Origin: Alphaproteobacteria bacterium
Lineage (GTDB): Bacteria; Pseudomonadota; Alphaproteobacteria; Micavibrionales; Micavibrionaceae
DNA: 64,000 bases
Assembly (NCBI GenBank): GCA_016764775.1
Contig: JAESRE010000016.1
Coordinates: 1 to 64,000 of the forward strand
Reading direction: 5' to 3'
Shown: piece after piece, positions 27,252 to 35,524 of the stretch
Position numbering within the stretch: the first letter of the stretch is position 1
How the letters are laid out: the number at the start of each line of letters is the position of its first letter
Notes under the pieces: model-generated
The model's input: the letters and a program-made list of their open reading frames with translations, nothing else
Databases searched by the model: none
What the model was told of the DNA's origin: nothing
Translations under genes and position numbers: made by a program

Positions 27252-27983
27252 ATGCCTGAATTCCAAGTTCAAATTCCTGCACATGATGACGGCTCTTTAG
27301 GGGCCTATGTGGTCATGCCCGAAGTGACGCCAGCCCCCGCTGTGATCGTCATTCAGGAGATTTTCGGCATCAACAAGGAAATTCAGGCCAAGTGCGCCGA
27401 GCTCGCGACCATGGGCTACATCGCCATTGCGCCCGACCTGTTCTGGCGTATCGAGGATGCGGGCCTTGAACTCGACCCCGACAAAGAAGACGAATTGCAA
27501 AAGGCGTTCGATCTGTACGGCGAATTCGATGCCGAAACCGGAATACAGGATTTAAAATCGACATTGTCTTTCGTACGCGGCCACAACGAAGTCGACAGCG
27601 ACAATATCGGCTGCGTCGGTTTTTGCCTCGGCGGCTATCTTGCATTCGCCATGGCGACAGACAGCGACATCGACGCCGCCGTCAGCTATTACGGCGTTGG
27701 AATCTCCAACAAGCTGGACAAGAAAAGCCACATCAACAAGCCGTTGCTGATGCATATCGCGGAAAACGACCAGTTCGTCTCCGCCGAGGAACAGCAACAA
27801 ATCAAAGACGCGCTGGCGGATAACACCCACGTGACCATTCACACCTATGCAGGTGAGGACCACGCATTTTCCCGGGGTGTATCCATGACAGCCCCCGAAG
27901 GGCAGGGCGCAGGTGGACTGGCAAATTCCCGTACCCGTGAATTCTTTGATCGTACCTTGAAATCAAAAGCGGAAGCGGCCTAA
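27252..27983 (+). CDS. Dienelactone hydrolase family protein
   Basis: 243 residues from the ATG at 27252 with AAGGAG upstream. An alpha/beta hydrolase of the dienelactone hydrolase family, with the Cys nucleophile in GFCLGG (C125), D173 in AENDQFV and H204 in GEDHAF as the triad; the conserved E in VIQEIFGIN is present too. Members open lactones or act as general carboxylesterases; no catabolic cluster is nearby, so the substrate is unknown. Soluble. The next gene starts 3 bases after the stop, suggesting one transcript. Confidence 0.92.
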   Translation: MPEFQVQIPAHDDGSLGAYVVMPEVTPAPAVIVIQEIFGINKEIQAKCAELATMGYIAIAPDLFWRIEDAGLELDPDKEDELQKAFDLYGEFDAETGIQDLKSTLSFVRGHNEVDSDNIGCVGFCLGGYLAFAMATDSDIDAAVSYYGVGISNKLDKKSHINKPLLMHIAENDQFVSAEEQQQIKDALADNTHVTIHTYAGEDHAFSRGVSMTAPEGQGAGGLANSRTREFFDRTLKSKAEAA

Positions 27984-27986
27984 CGC

Positions 27987-29582
27987 ATGGATGGCGATCC
28001 GCCATACCCACCGGAAAACCCCGAGGACATGCCGCCGGGAACACAATTCTCGACCGACCCGCATGACGACCCCACTAAGGAAGTCATTCATGACCCCGCC
28101 AACAAGCACGGCGGAGCCAAAGTTTACCACTCCGAAATCAATCCCGAGCTGCGCGAAGTCGCAAAGCAGCAGATTCTGGCCGCTGTAAAAGGCAACGGCA
28201 TCAAACCCGACGAAGTGGAGATGACCAAATTCGAAGGGGAAACGCTGGAATTCCTCGCAGGCACCGAATTGAAGTTGATGAATAAAAACATCATCAAGCA
28301 TCAGATGGGCAAAGTCACGGGGCCGAAGCTCCTCGCCAACACCAATATGTTCGAGGAAGAAGCCAAAAAGGAGATGACGAAAATCTCCCACAGTCCCGAC
28401 GTGATCGCCCGTATGCGTGATGCCGTCACCGCTCGCGAAGACAAGGGCCTCGCGCTCGACAACATTAAAATCAAACTTCCTTTCCTGCATAAGGACTTCG
28501 TCGTCCACCAGCCGTGCAAACCATGCTCCGCCAAAGGACGCCTGCAATGCCAGCGTTGCGCGGGAAAAGGACAGGAATCCTGTCCGCGATGTCATGGTCG
28601 CGGTTCCGAAACCTGCCCGACCTGCTCGGGACGCCAGTATATTCAGGGGCCAAACAATCAGAACCAGCAATGTATGCGCTGTAACGGCACGGGGCGTACG
28701 CCATGCTCCGCCTGTCATGAAGCCAAATACGTGACATGTTCCGTATGTAAAGGACAAGCGACGGTAATCTGCCAGCAATGCAACGGACACGCCTATAACT
28801 CTGTGATTTGCATGGCCCAGATTGATCCCGTCGGACATTACGGTTTCCAGCGCGATGAAATCCCAAAACAGGCGCTGGACCGCCTTGACGCACTCGGCTC
28901 GGATATCCAGCATCACGCAGACATAGAAATCATCAAGCGTACCGCCGACATGGAGCGGGAACATGACGACATCGTCATCCTGTACCACATCAAGGTCCCG
29001 ATGGCGCAGGTCGGTTTTGACGTTAAGGGGCTGGCCGTTCCTGCCTTTCTGTTCGGTAAGCAAGGCCTGCTCTACGATGCGTCATCCTTCCTTGAAAAAA
29101 TCACCTCACCCGGGATCAAGGCTCTAAAACGGGCCGCACTGGGGCAGGGGGATGTTGCAAAACTGCTCAGCCAGGCAGGCAAGTACAAGATGCTGCGCAC
29201 GATCATCACCGACACGTCCCGCATGAAAAATAAAAAAGTGCTGATGAAGGCAATGAAGGAAAACCGTCTCGGCCTGTCCGAGGAAACAGCCAAAAAGCTG
29301 ATCATCATGAGCCAGAAAGCGCTGGACCTGCTCAACAAGCAGCCCAAGCAGATCGGCATGATTTTAGGATTGATCGTCGCCGCCGCGGGCACTGCCGGAT
29401 ATTACTTCGCGGGACAAGACATCGTAACGCCGATGATCCCCGCGGATCTTGGCGTCGACCCGAAAATGCTCGGTATCGCAGGCGCCGGAATAGCATCCGC
29501 CATCGCCGGTTACATCATCGGCGGCCTGTATATCAAAATTTCATTGAATAGATCGCTGAAAAGCCTGTTCACAAGCGAATAA
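27987..29582 (+). CDS. Membrane-anchored protein with eight CXXC zinc-ribbon motifs, DnaJ-like without a J domain
   Basis: 531 residues. The centre (177-265) has eight CXXC pairs (C177, 188, 199, 210, 229, 240, 251 and 262 begin them), many in the CxxCxGxG form of the DnaJ cysteine-rich region, enough for about four zinc sites. There is no HPD J domain. The N-terminal 150 residues are acidic and Pro-rich at the start, then helical; two C-terminal membrane segments (about 455-477 and 493-514, Gly/Ala-rich) are followed by a short basic tail. It probably exposes a zinc-ribbon array to the cytoplasm from the inner membrane. It follows the dienelactone hydrolase gene by 3 bases; ribosome-binding site weak. 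Confidence 0.75.
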   Translation: MDGDPPYPPENPEDMPPGTQFSTDPHDDPTKEVIHDPANKHGGAKVYHSEINPELREVAKQQILAAVKGNGIKPDEVEMTKFEGETLEFLAGTELKLMNKNIIKHQMGKVTGPKLLANTNMFEEEAKKEMTKISHSPDVIARMRDAVTAREDKGLALDNIKIKLPFLHKDFVVHQPCKPCSAKGRLQCQRCAGKGQESCPRCHGRGSETCPTCSGRQYIQGPNNQNQQCMRCNGTGRTPCSACHEAKYVTCSVCKGQATVICQQCNGHAYNSVICMAQIDPVGHYGFQRDEIPKQALDRLDALGSDIQHHADIEIIKRTADMEREHDDIVILYHIKVPMAQVGFDVKGLAVPAFLFGKQGLLYDASSFLEKITSPGIKALKRAALGQGDVAKLLSQAGKYKMLRTIITDTSRMKNKKVLMKAMKENRLGLSEETAKKLIIMSQKALDLLNKQPKQIGMILGLIVAAAGTAGYYFAGQDIVTPMIPADLGVDPKMLGIAGAGIASAIAGYIIGGLYIKISLNRSLKSLFTSE

Positions 29583-29599
29583 CCTTACAAAAAGAGAGT

Positions 29600-29641
29600 G
29601 GCCGTCTCGGGAAATTCGGGGGGTGAATTCCTGAGACGACC
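29600..29641. repeat. Long inverted repeat after the CXXC protein gene
   Basis: A near-continuous 17-pair stem (arms 29600-29617 and 29625-29641, one bulge and one mismatch) with a GGGGGGT loop. On the minus strand it is followed after six bases by TTTTT, so it may terminate the 29747-30232 gene; on the plus strand there is no T run, though it lies 18 bases after the CXXC gene stop. Confidence 0.6.
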
Positions 29642-29746
29642 AGCGACGCGAGGGACAGTCTAATTTAACAGCGGCTTTGTTTCATTTTCGTCAGGTCTTT
29701 CCGCATGTGGAGCGAGGGTGTGAGTGCGGAAAAAGGGAGTGTAGTC

Positions 29747-30232
29747 TTATCTAACCCAACGAAAATCTCCCAATGCCTTAAGAGCCTGTTCTTTCTGACA
29801 CTGACGGTAAGCAGTGACCGCGAGAGCGGAACGGTCATTGCTCGCTTCAGCGGGATGCCAGACATCCAGGCGAGGTTTTTGGGCATTCAGACCTGCTTTA
29901 TTAGGGGGCGAGAGGGCAAAACGCACGCCTAATACAAGCCCGAGGGCCGCTGCTTTGCCAGCTGAGCGCTGGTTCCGATCCATGGCAGATGGTTGCGGGG
30001 ATTGACTGGATGTGTCGAGCAAGGGAAGGCACGCATCCGCCACGGCTGGGGAAGGAGTTGGAGTATCTGCCGGTTGAATGGCAGGGTGTTCGTTTACATT
30101 AATTGTTTCAAATGACCAGGCTGGCCCGACGAACAGGCACAGCACCAAGACTAGGGATCCGAGAATAACACCTGGTACATAGGCGGTACGGGGATCCGTT
30201 TTCCATTTGCTGGAGAATCTAAGAGTTTTCAT
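29747..30232 (-). CDS. Unknown membrane-anchored or secreted protein (161 aa)
   Basis: No recognised family. A basic N-terminus (KTLRFSSKWK) precedes a hydrophobic stretch (about 20-38) ending GPAWSFE, which could be a signal peptide or an anchor. A Pro/Thr/Ser-rich linker (about 50-85) follows, then a C-terminal region with scattered Arg and two Cys. AGGTGG precedes the ATG. It is bounded by an A+T-rich spacer upstream and the long inverted repeat downstream, and is not part of the conserved neighbourhood, so recent acquisition is possible. Confidence 0.5.
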   Translation of the reverse strand: MKTLRFSSKWKTDPRTAYVPGVILGSLVLVLCLFVGPAWSFETINVNEHPAIQPADTPTPSPAVADACLPLLDTSSQSPQPSAMDRNQRSAGKAAALGLVLGVRFALSPPNKAGLNAQKPRLDVWHPAEASNDRSALAVTAYRQCQKEQALKALGDFRWVR

Positions 30233-30566
30233 TGTCTACCCACCTAAGTCTTACGCACTAAAATTATTTTTATTTTTTATTGGCCTTACTTAGATGCGAA
30301 CCCGTTTTTTTATTCTTATTTTTTATAACCTTATGTCTAGGCCTTATACTTTCAGTCCACCATAATTAATGTATTATGGCAAATACTTTCGTTTCGATTT
30401 TGTATTGAATTTCAAGTGATTAAGAGAAAAATTCAGATAAAATTCGAAATAAATTGCATCCATTTTCTTCTGCGTACGTACCAAAAATAATGGAACCTCT
30501 TGGCTTTCAAGGCGTTTGTTACCACTAGGTTATATTTTCAAAAAGCAAATAAGGAGAAGACTGCCT
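30233..30566. other. A+T-rich spacer between divergent genes
   Basis: 334 bases without a gene, markedly A+T-rich with several runs of T (30262-30280, 30306-30328). It must hold promoters for both neighbours, but I see no complete -35/-10 pair. A small inverted repeat CCATAAT/ATTATGG sits at 30360-30379. AAGGAG for the CBS gene is at 30551-30556. Confidence 0.6.
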
Positions 30567-31091
30567 ATGAAACTCAATGACATGCCGGAATTTCGCGACA
30601 AAAAACACGTTTTGAGTTTTGACGAATCCGACAGCGTCGAAGCCGCAGTAAACAAAATGGCAGACAAAAATTACGGCGCCGTTGTCGTTACCAAAGATGG
30701 AAAACTGACAGGCATCTTTACCGAACGTGATGTTTTGCGCCGCGTGGTCGCCAACGACCTCAATATTAAAAAAACGGCTCTGAAGGATGTCATGTCCACC
30801 GAATTGAAGACCGCCCGCACTGACGATCTTATTGCCGATTGTCTGCGCCGCATGAGTCAGGGGCGCTTTCGTCACTTGCCCGTAGTCAATGAATCCGATG
30901 AAGTCATCGGTATGCTCTCACAAGGTGACTTTGTGGCCTTTACCATGAGCGACATCGTCAACCGTGTAAGCCGCGCTGCGGGTGCAAGCGTGCAGGCCGG
31001 TCAATCCACGCCGTGGTCGATGTTAACAGCCATTCTGGTCTATACGTTGGCTGTGCTGTTCCTCTTTTCAGGCATGCAGCACTGGTTATAA
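30567..31091 (+). CDS. CBS-domain-pair protein with C-terminal membrane helix
   Basis: 174 residues from the ATG at 30567 (AAGGAG upstream). Two CBS domains (about 8-62 and 72-128) with typical segments VEAAVNKMADKNYGAVVV, IFTERDVLRRV, CLRRMSQGRFRHLPVV and VIGMLSQGD; CBS pairs bind adenosyl ligands such as AMP, ATP or SAM and act as sensors. The C-terminal 25 residues form one membrane helix (WSMLTAILVYTLAVLFLFSG). Converges with rho. Partner unknown. Confidence 0.9.
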   Translation: MKLNDMPEFRDKKHVLSFDESDSVEAAVNKMADKNYGAVVVTKDGKLTGIFTERDVLRRVVANDLNIKKTALKDVMSTELKTARTDDLIADCLRRMSQGRFRHLPVVNESDEVIGMLSQGDFVAFTMSDIVNRVSRAAGASVQAGQSTPWSMLTAILVYTLAVLFLFSGMQHWL

Positions 31092-31146
31092 GCAAAATAA
31101 AAGGCCGCTATCATGCGCCTTCTCATTGTCTCTATATAAACCCTGA

Positions 31147-32403
31147 TTACTGGTTCATGGAGTTGAAGAACTCGTCGTTGTTCTTTGTCTGCTTCATCTT
31201 GCCGAGCAGGAATTCGACGGCATCCACAGTACCCATAGGGTTGAGAATACGGCGCAGGACCCACATCTTGGAGAGTGTTTCCTTGTCGACCAGCAACTCT
31301 TCTTTCCGTGTACCGGATTTCTGAATATCGATCGCAGGGAAGACGCGCTTATCGGAAATCTTACGATCAAGAACGATTTCGGAGTTACCTGTACCTTTAA
31401 ATTCTTCAAAGATCACTTCATCCATACGGGAACCTGTATCAATCAGGGCCGTAGCAATGATGGTCAGTGATCCACCTTGTTCGATGTTACGTGCGGCACC
31501 GAAGAAACGTTTCGGACGTTGCAACGCGTTGGCATCCACACCACCGGTCAAAACCTTACCGGATGACGGTACAACCGTGTTGTAAGCACGGGCCAGACGC
31601 GTAATCGAGTCGAGCAGGATAATCACATCGCGTTTATGTTCAGTCAGGCGCTTGGCCTTTTCCATCACCATTTCCGCGACCTGTACGTGTCGTGAAGCAG
31701 GCTCGTCGAATGTTGAGGATACGACCTCACCGCGCACTGAGCGAGCCATATCGGTCACTTCTTCCGGACGTTCGTCAATCAAAAGAACAATCAGGTAGGC
31801 ATCAGGATGGTTGGCGGTAATCGACTTCGCGATTTCCTGCAACATCACGGTTTTACCTGTACGTGGCGGCGCCACGATCAAAGCACGCTGACCGAAACCA
31901 ATCGGTGACGTCAATTCAATCACACGCTGTACGTTATCCTTTTTCGTCGGATCATCGATCTCGAGCTTGATCTTGCGATCCGGATACAGTGGTGTGAGGT
32001 TATCAAAGTTAATGCGGTGACGCAGCTTCTCGGGCGGCTCATTATTGATTGAACCGACCTTCAAAAGTGCAAAATAGCGCTCTGAGTCTTTCGGAGCGCG
32101 GATTTCACCTTCTACAATATCGCCTGTACGCAAACCGAAACGTCGGATTTGCGACGGGGAAACATAAATATCATCAGGGCCGGGAAGGTAGTTTTCTTCA
32201 GGGCTTCTCAAGAAGCCGAAACCGTCCTGTAATACTTCCAGCACACCGGCGCCGGAAATCGGCGTACCTTGGCTGGCCAGCTGTTTGAGGATCGCAAACA
32301 TCATGTCCTGTTTGCGCATGGAGTTGCAGTTTTCGACCTCTAACTCTTCTGCAAAGGCCAATAATTCTGCGGGTGATCGTGTTTTTAAGTCTTGTAGGTT
32401 CAT
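31147..32403 (-). CDS. rho: Transcription termination factor Rho
   Basis: 418 residues, the usual length. The N-terminal Rho domain and cold-shock-like RNA-binding domain ([32 protein letters not shown]) precede the RecA-like ATPase with Walker A APPRTGKT (178-185), Walker [17 protein letters not shown], the Q-loop and R-loop region, and the arginine finger segment [24 protein letters not shown]. The hexamer translocates on RNA to end transcription. hemJ lies upstream in the conserved hem-rho order. Confidence 0.98.
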   Translation of the reverse strand: MNLQDLKTRSPAELLAFAEELEVENCNSMRKQDMMFAILKQLASQGTPISGAGVLEVLQDGFGFLRSPEENYLPGPDDIYVSPSQIRRFGLRTGDIVEGEIRAPKDSERYFALLKVGSINNEPPEKLRHRINFDNLTPLYPDRKIKLEIDDPTKKDNVQRVIELTSPIGFGQRALIVAPPRTGKTVMLQEIAKSITANHPDAYLIVLLIDERPEEVTDMARSVRGEVVSSTFDEPASRHVQVAEMVMEKAKRLTEHKRDVIILLDSITRLARAYNTVVPSSGKVLTGGVDANALQRPKRFFGAARNIEQGGSLTIIATALIDTGSRMDEVIFEEFKGTGNSEIVLDRKISDKRVFPAIDIQKSGTRKEELLVDKETLSKMWVLRRILNPMGTVDAVEFLLGKMKQTKNNDEFFNSMNQ

Positions 32404-32702
32404 ACTGCTACTATGCTTTGCATATGCGAAAATCGAAAACTAACGTGTGTGTTTTAAGGGGGTTTACTCTTAAATGCTCTGTTTGACGTTCTGTGTGAAA
32501 TGCTCTCAAGCCCTGAGGCGGAAGCTTTTTTCCTAAACGCGCAGCCGTCTCACTAAATTATGCGGCGCTCAATAAATTCCTAATTTCTTGGATATCTTTT
32601 TAAGATATTGCTTTATAGCCATAACCCCTAAAAGGTGTCAAGGCTTTATCTCACCTTTTTACTGTAACGCGTAAAGTGTTTTCAAAAGCTTAACATTCAA
32701 CG
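32404..32702. other. rho leader region with two inverted repeats
   Basis: About 300 bases without a gene between hemJ and rho on the minus strand. ATATCTT-ttt-AAGATAT forms a perfect hairpin at 32592-32608. AAAAGGTG...CACCTTTT (32630-32659) forms a second, symmetric stem flanked by T runs in both directions and may terminate hemJ transcripts. Long leaders are common at rho genes, where Rho limits its own synthesis; that role is an inference. Confidence 0.5.
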
Positions 32703-33149
32703 TTAAAATGGCTGCGCCACCGCAAAAATAACAATACCGATCATCAAAAGTGTCGGCACCTCGTTTAAAATCCTGAAATACTTGGCAGATTTTGTATTTT
32801 CATCCTTGGCAAATCGTTTGACGGTTTTCGCCAATACACCGTGTACGCCCGACATCAACACCACAAAAAGCAGCTTCGCATGCATCCAGGGCTCGCTAAG
32901 CAAACCGGGATTGCCGTACAACATCAGCAATCCGAATATCCATGCGGCAATCATCGCCGGATTCATAATGTATTTGAGAAGCCTGTACTCCATAACTTTG
33001 AAAGTCTCGGACTTTTCGGAGCCGGTCTCGCTGTCGGCATGGTAGACAAACAGGCGCGGTAAATAGAGCATCCCCGCCATCCACGAAATGACGGCAATAA
33101 TGTGCAACGCACGCAGCCACTCATAGTGAAGGGAGAAAAATTCCTGCAT
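32703..33149 (-). CDS. hemJ: Protoporphyrinogen oxidase HemJ
   Basis: 148 residues, four predicted membrane helices. HemJ oxidises protoporphyrinogen IX to protoporphyrin IX in the inner membrane. LRALHIIAVISWMAGMLYLPRLFVYH carries the conserved His and the WMAG...LPRLFVYH signature; KYIMNPAMIAAWIFGL and WMHAKLLFVVLMSGVHG follow, with the second conserved His. Sits with hemH and hemE, supplying the last steps of heme synthesis. Confidence 0.95.
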   Translation of the reverse strand: MQEFFSLHYEWLRALHIIAVISWMAGMLYLPRLFVYHADSETGSEKSETFKVMEYRLLKYIMNPAMIAAWIFGLLMLYGNPGLLSEPWMHAKLLFVVLMSGVHGVLAKTVKRFAKDENTKSAKYFRILNEVPTLLMIGIVIFAVAQPF

Positions 33150-33154
33150 TCAGA

Positions 33155-33538
33155 TTATTTGGATACTGTATCCCAGCTATCGGTTTTGCCTTCGAACGGC
33201 TTGGCCAGCTGGTCTATTTTTCGTTGTTCGGCCGTAATCGCAGTATGGTCCAAATCAACGGTTTTCGTACAAGAAGAGGTGTATCCGTCCGATTTATCGG
33301 CTTGGTCGGCACATGCATCATATCCGTGCTCGTTCACAAGCTCCTCGAACTGTTTGCCCTTTTCCTTATCCGGAAAGGCGACATAAAAATCGATATCGAC
33401 AGGCTCCTTCGGTGAAACACCGTTTTCGATCGCTTGCCAGATGGCATCCCCTTCGGGACCACTCGGATAATCTTCTCGTTTCGGCGGCTGTACTTCCTGC
33501 TCGGGATGTAATGCCTTTTTGATCAGTTTAAATACCAT
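33155..33538 (-). CDS. RraB-like protein (possible RNase E regulator)
   Basis: 127 residues from the ATG at 33538 (GAGGAAACC upstream, starting MVFKLIKKAL); a longer frame to 33664 lacks a ribosome-binding site. The segment from about 45 on follows the RraB fold: DIDFYVAFPDKEKGKQFEELVNEHGYDA, then LDHTAITAEQRKIDQLAKPF and the closing W. RraB binds RNase E and alters its activity in gammaproteobacteria; whether this homologue does so is unknown. It precedes hemJ by 5 bases on the same strand, so they are co-transcribed. Confidence 0.6.
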   Translation of the reverse strand: MVFKLIKKALHPEQEVQPPKREDYPSGPEGDAIWQAIENGVSPKEPVDIDFYVAFPDKEKGKQFEELVNEHGYDACADQADKSDGYTSSCTKTVDLDHTAITAEQRKIDQLAKPFEGKTDSWDTVSK

Positions 33539-33662
33539 GGTTTCCTCACGCTGCGTCTCTTCGTCGGTATTGTGCTTCATCGGGCGGCAGCATGCAACAC
33601 CCTCTCCCGGTACTATGAAAATAATCTTGCAGAAGAAATAAAGATTATGGTAAAAGCCGCGC

Positions 33663-34415
33663 ATGACTGAAACTGTTCTCTACCGTGTATTCGCCGATAA
33701 GGGCGTTCAGGGTTTCGCCGCCGATAGCGGTCGGGGCAGGCAGGTCTTTACCAAACCGCAAGGCACATTTGCGGAAGATTCCGAATTCGCACAAACCATC
33801 AATATGGACGGCACGAATGTAATCGGTCTTCTCGATTCCGACCCTGAAAGAGAAATTGCCCACCATGAGCTCGCAAAACGGTGCGCCAGCATCTCCAGAC
33901 AACTGGCGTTCAGTATCCACCGCTATGATAATGCCGGCGAATTGATCCGTTCGGTTGACGACGATGTTCTGAAAGCCTTGCTCCGCTTGAACACCGACCT
34001 GTCCGACGTACCAGAGGAGCAGCGCCTGTCCGCCAGCATCACAGATACATTGCAAAGAATTGAAGGCACGATCGATCCGAACCAGCCTGTCGACTTCCTG
34101 TTTATGTTCATGAAAGCAGGCGCAAATCCTTTACCGTTTATCCACGAGTGGCATAACGAGGACCGCTACCCGAAAAAGACAGGACAAAGACAGGTCCAGA
34201 GATCATTGACCGATCAGGGTATGCAATTTGCTTTTCAGTACGGAACACAAAGAAATGAAGACGGCACATATGAAGTTAGCGCTGGCGTAGCCATGCCGAC
34301 CGGTATTGCAATGTTTGATTTTCTGTCCAAAAACGTCCACCGCGCGCCGCCACCATCCGAGACGCAAGACCGCATGACCTATTCATTGACCTGCACACCG
34401 ATGGGGCAGGGCTAG
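33663..34415 (+). CDS. Unknown protein, possible DUF1826/oxygenase-like fold
   Basis: 250 residues, soluble. No firm family. EWHNED (162-167) and VHRAPPP (225-231) with R237 are laid out like the metal and co-substrate residues of double-stranded beta-helix proteins, and are matched by the middle gene of the SAM-II operon (WHDH, HRSP, Arg). The N-terminal half contains HHELAKRCASISRQL and HRYDNAGELIRSVDDDVLKAL. It is a plus-strand gene inserted in the hemH-hemJ interval, diverging from the RraB-like gene and overlapping the hemH stop by 4 bases. No clear ribosome-binding site. Confidence 0.45.
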   Translation: MTETVLYRVFADKGVQGFAADSGRGRQVFTKPQGTFAEDSEFAQTINMDGTNVIGLLDSDPEREIAHHELAKRCASISRQLAFSIHRYDNAGELIRSVDDDVLKALLRLNTDLSDVPEEQRLSASITDTLQRIEGTIDPNQPVDFLFMFMKAGANPLPFIHEWHNEDRYPKKTGQRQVQRSLTDQGMQFAFQYGTQRNEDGTYEVSAGVAMPTGIAMFDFLSKNVHRAPPPSETQDRMTYSLTCTPMGQG

Positions 34416-35509
34416 GCCGCCTTTTTGTGGTGCGAACAACACGCATCGTGATGTAGACCCTGCATACAACATCTGTTGAATTCGCGCGGGCAAGGACGTT
34501 CAAAACGCTCCGCCTTCACGCCGTCATGATCCAGATGCTTGAATACCATGTCAGCCATTCCCTGAATATAGGCCGGATGTATACCGGCCGTTTCCGCACG
34601 GTAATATCCATGCAGCCCCATTTTCTCGGCCTCTTCCTTATATTCGATATCCAGCTCGACCAGCGTTTCGACATGTTCCTGTGTGAAAGCATGCGGATAA
34701 ATAATCACGGCCTTTCCGTCCTCGGCTGCTTTTTCCAGCGCCTCTTCCGTCGACGGGCCGATCCATTTTTGCGGCCCGACACGGGACTGATAACAATATT
34801 GGTAATCCAACCCTTCAATACCTAGCGCCTTCACAATCGCTTCCGCGCTTTGCTCACATTGCCACTGATACGGATCACCATCCTTAATCACCTTTTCGGG
34901 CAATCCGTGCGCGGAGAATAATACCCGCGGTTTTTCATACCCGTCTTTTTCCGCTTGCGCGTATCGTTCGCGAATATTCTCGGCCGATGCTTTCACATAG
35001 CCTTCATTGTCGTGGTAACAACACACAGTTGATGTCGGAATTTTCAATCCCGCTTTTTTCATCTCTTTGTTCCATTGCTCCAGAGACGACCACGTTGTGG
35101 TGGTGGAGAATTGCGGATACAACGGAATAATCACGATTTTATCCGCACCCCATTCTCCGACTTCGCGCACGATTTGGTCCGCCATCGGATGCCAGTAGCG
35201 CATGCAGATAAAGGTTTTGAATTCCGCGTTTTCTGTTTCACGTGAATCTTTCAAAAGCTTTTCCAGCGCCTGCGCCTGAACAATCGAATTTTCCAGCAAC
35301 GGTGACTTATCCCCCAGCTCACCATAACTTTCCCCCGCCTCTTTTTTCGAGCGTCGGTTACTGATCAACGACGCAATCAGGTACCTGAACGGCAAGGGAA
35401 GCCGGATGATATTTTTATCCATGAAGAAGTTCATCAGGAACGGTTTGATCGCATCCTTGGAGTCAGGACCGCCCAGATTGAACATCACAACAGCAATTTT
35501 TTGAGACAT
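34412..35509 (-). CDS. hemH: Ferrochelatase with Cys-rich C-terminus
   Basis: 365 residues. Inserts ferrous iron into protoporphyrin IX, the last step of heme synthesis. Family segments: VVMFNLGGPDSKDAIKPFL, LGDKSPLLE, MRYWHPM, VIIPLYPQFSTTTTWSS, LFSAHGLPEKVI with the metal-site His, YCYQSRVGPQKWIGPST and YPHAFTQEHVETLVELDIEY. The last 30 residues hold six Cys (CPREFNRCCMQGLHHDACC), compatible with the [2Fe-2S] cluster seen in some bacterial ferrochelatases. A partial parS site lies inside. 15 bases separate it from hemE upstream. Confidence 0.96.
   Translation of the reverse strand: MSQKIAVVMFNLGGPDSKDAIKPFLMNFFMDKNIIRLPLPFRYLIASLISNRRSKKEAGESYGELGDKSPLLENSIVQAQALEKLLKDSRETENAEFKTFICMRYWHPMADQIVREVGEWGADKIVIIPLYPQFSTTTTWSSLEQWNKEMKKAGLKIPTSTVCCYHDNEGYVKASAENIRERYAQAEKDGYEKPRVLFSAHGLPEKVIKDGDPYQWQCEQSAEAIVKALGIEGLDYQYCYQSRVGPQKWIGPSTEEALEKAAEDGKAVIIYPHAFTQEHVETLVELDIEYKEEAEKMGLHGYYRAETAGIHPAYIQGMADMVFKHLDHDGVKAERFERPCPREFNRCCMQGLHHDACCSHHKKAA
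35234..35249. promoter_or_regulatory. parS: Partial parS inside hemH
   Basis: TGTTTCACGTGAATCT: left arm and core intact (13 of 16), encoding DSRET in HemH. The closest parS-like site to the oriC candidate, about 1.3 kb away. Confidence 0.5.
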
Positions 35510-35524
35510 GATATTTTCGCTTAA

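Noticed and set aside
27829-27842. CACGTG in the dienelactone hydrolase gene as parS
   Set aside because: The flanks do not match TGTTTC/GAAACA; the same holds for other CACGTG words at 43326, 51075 and 62348.
27963-29063. Minus-strand frame of 366 aa
   Set aside because: Antisense of the CXXC protein gene, which has a clear domain pattern.
29705-29932. Plus-strand 75-aa frame opposite the 161-aa unknown
   Set aside because: No ribosome-binding site; the minus-strand gene has one and a signal-like N-terminus.
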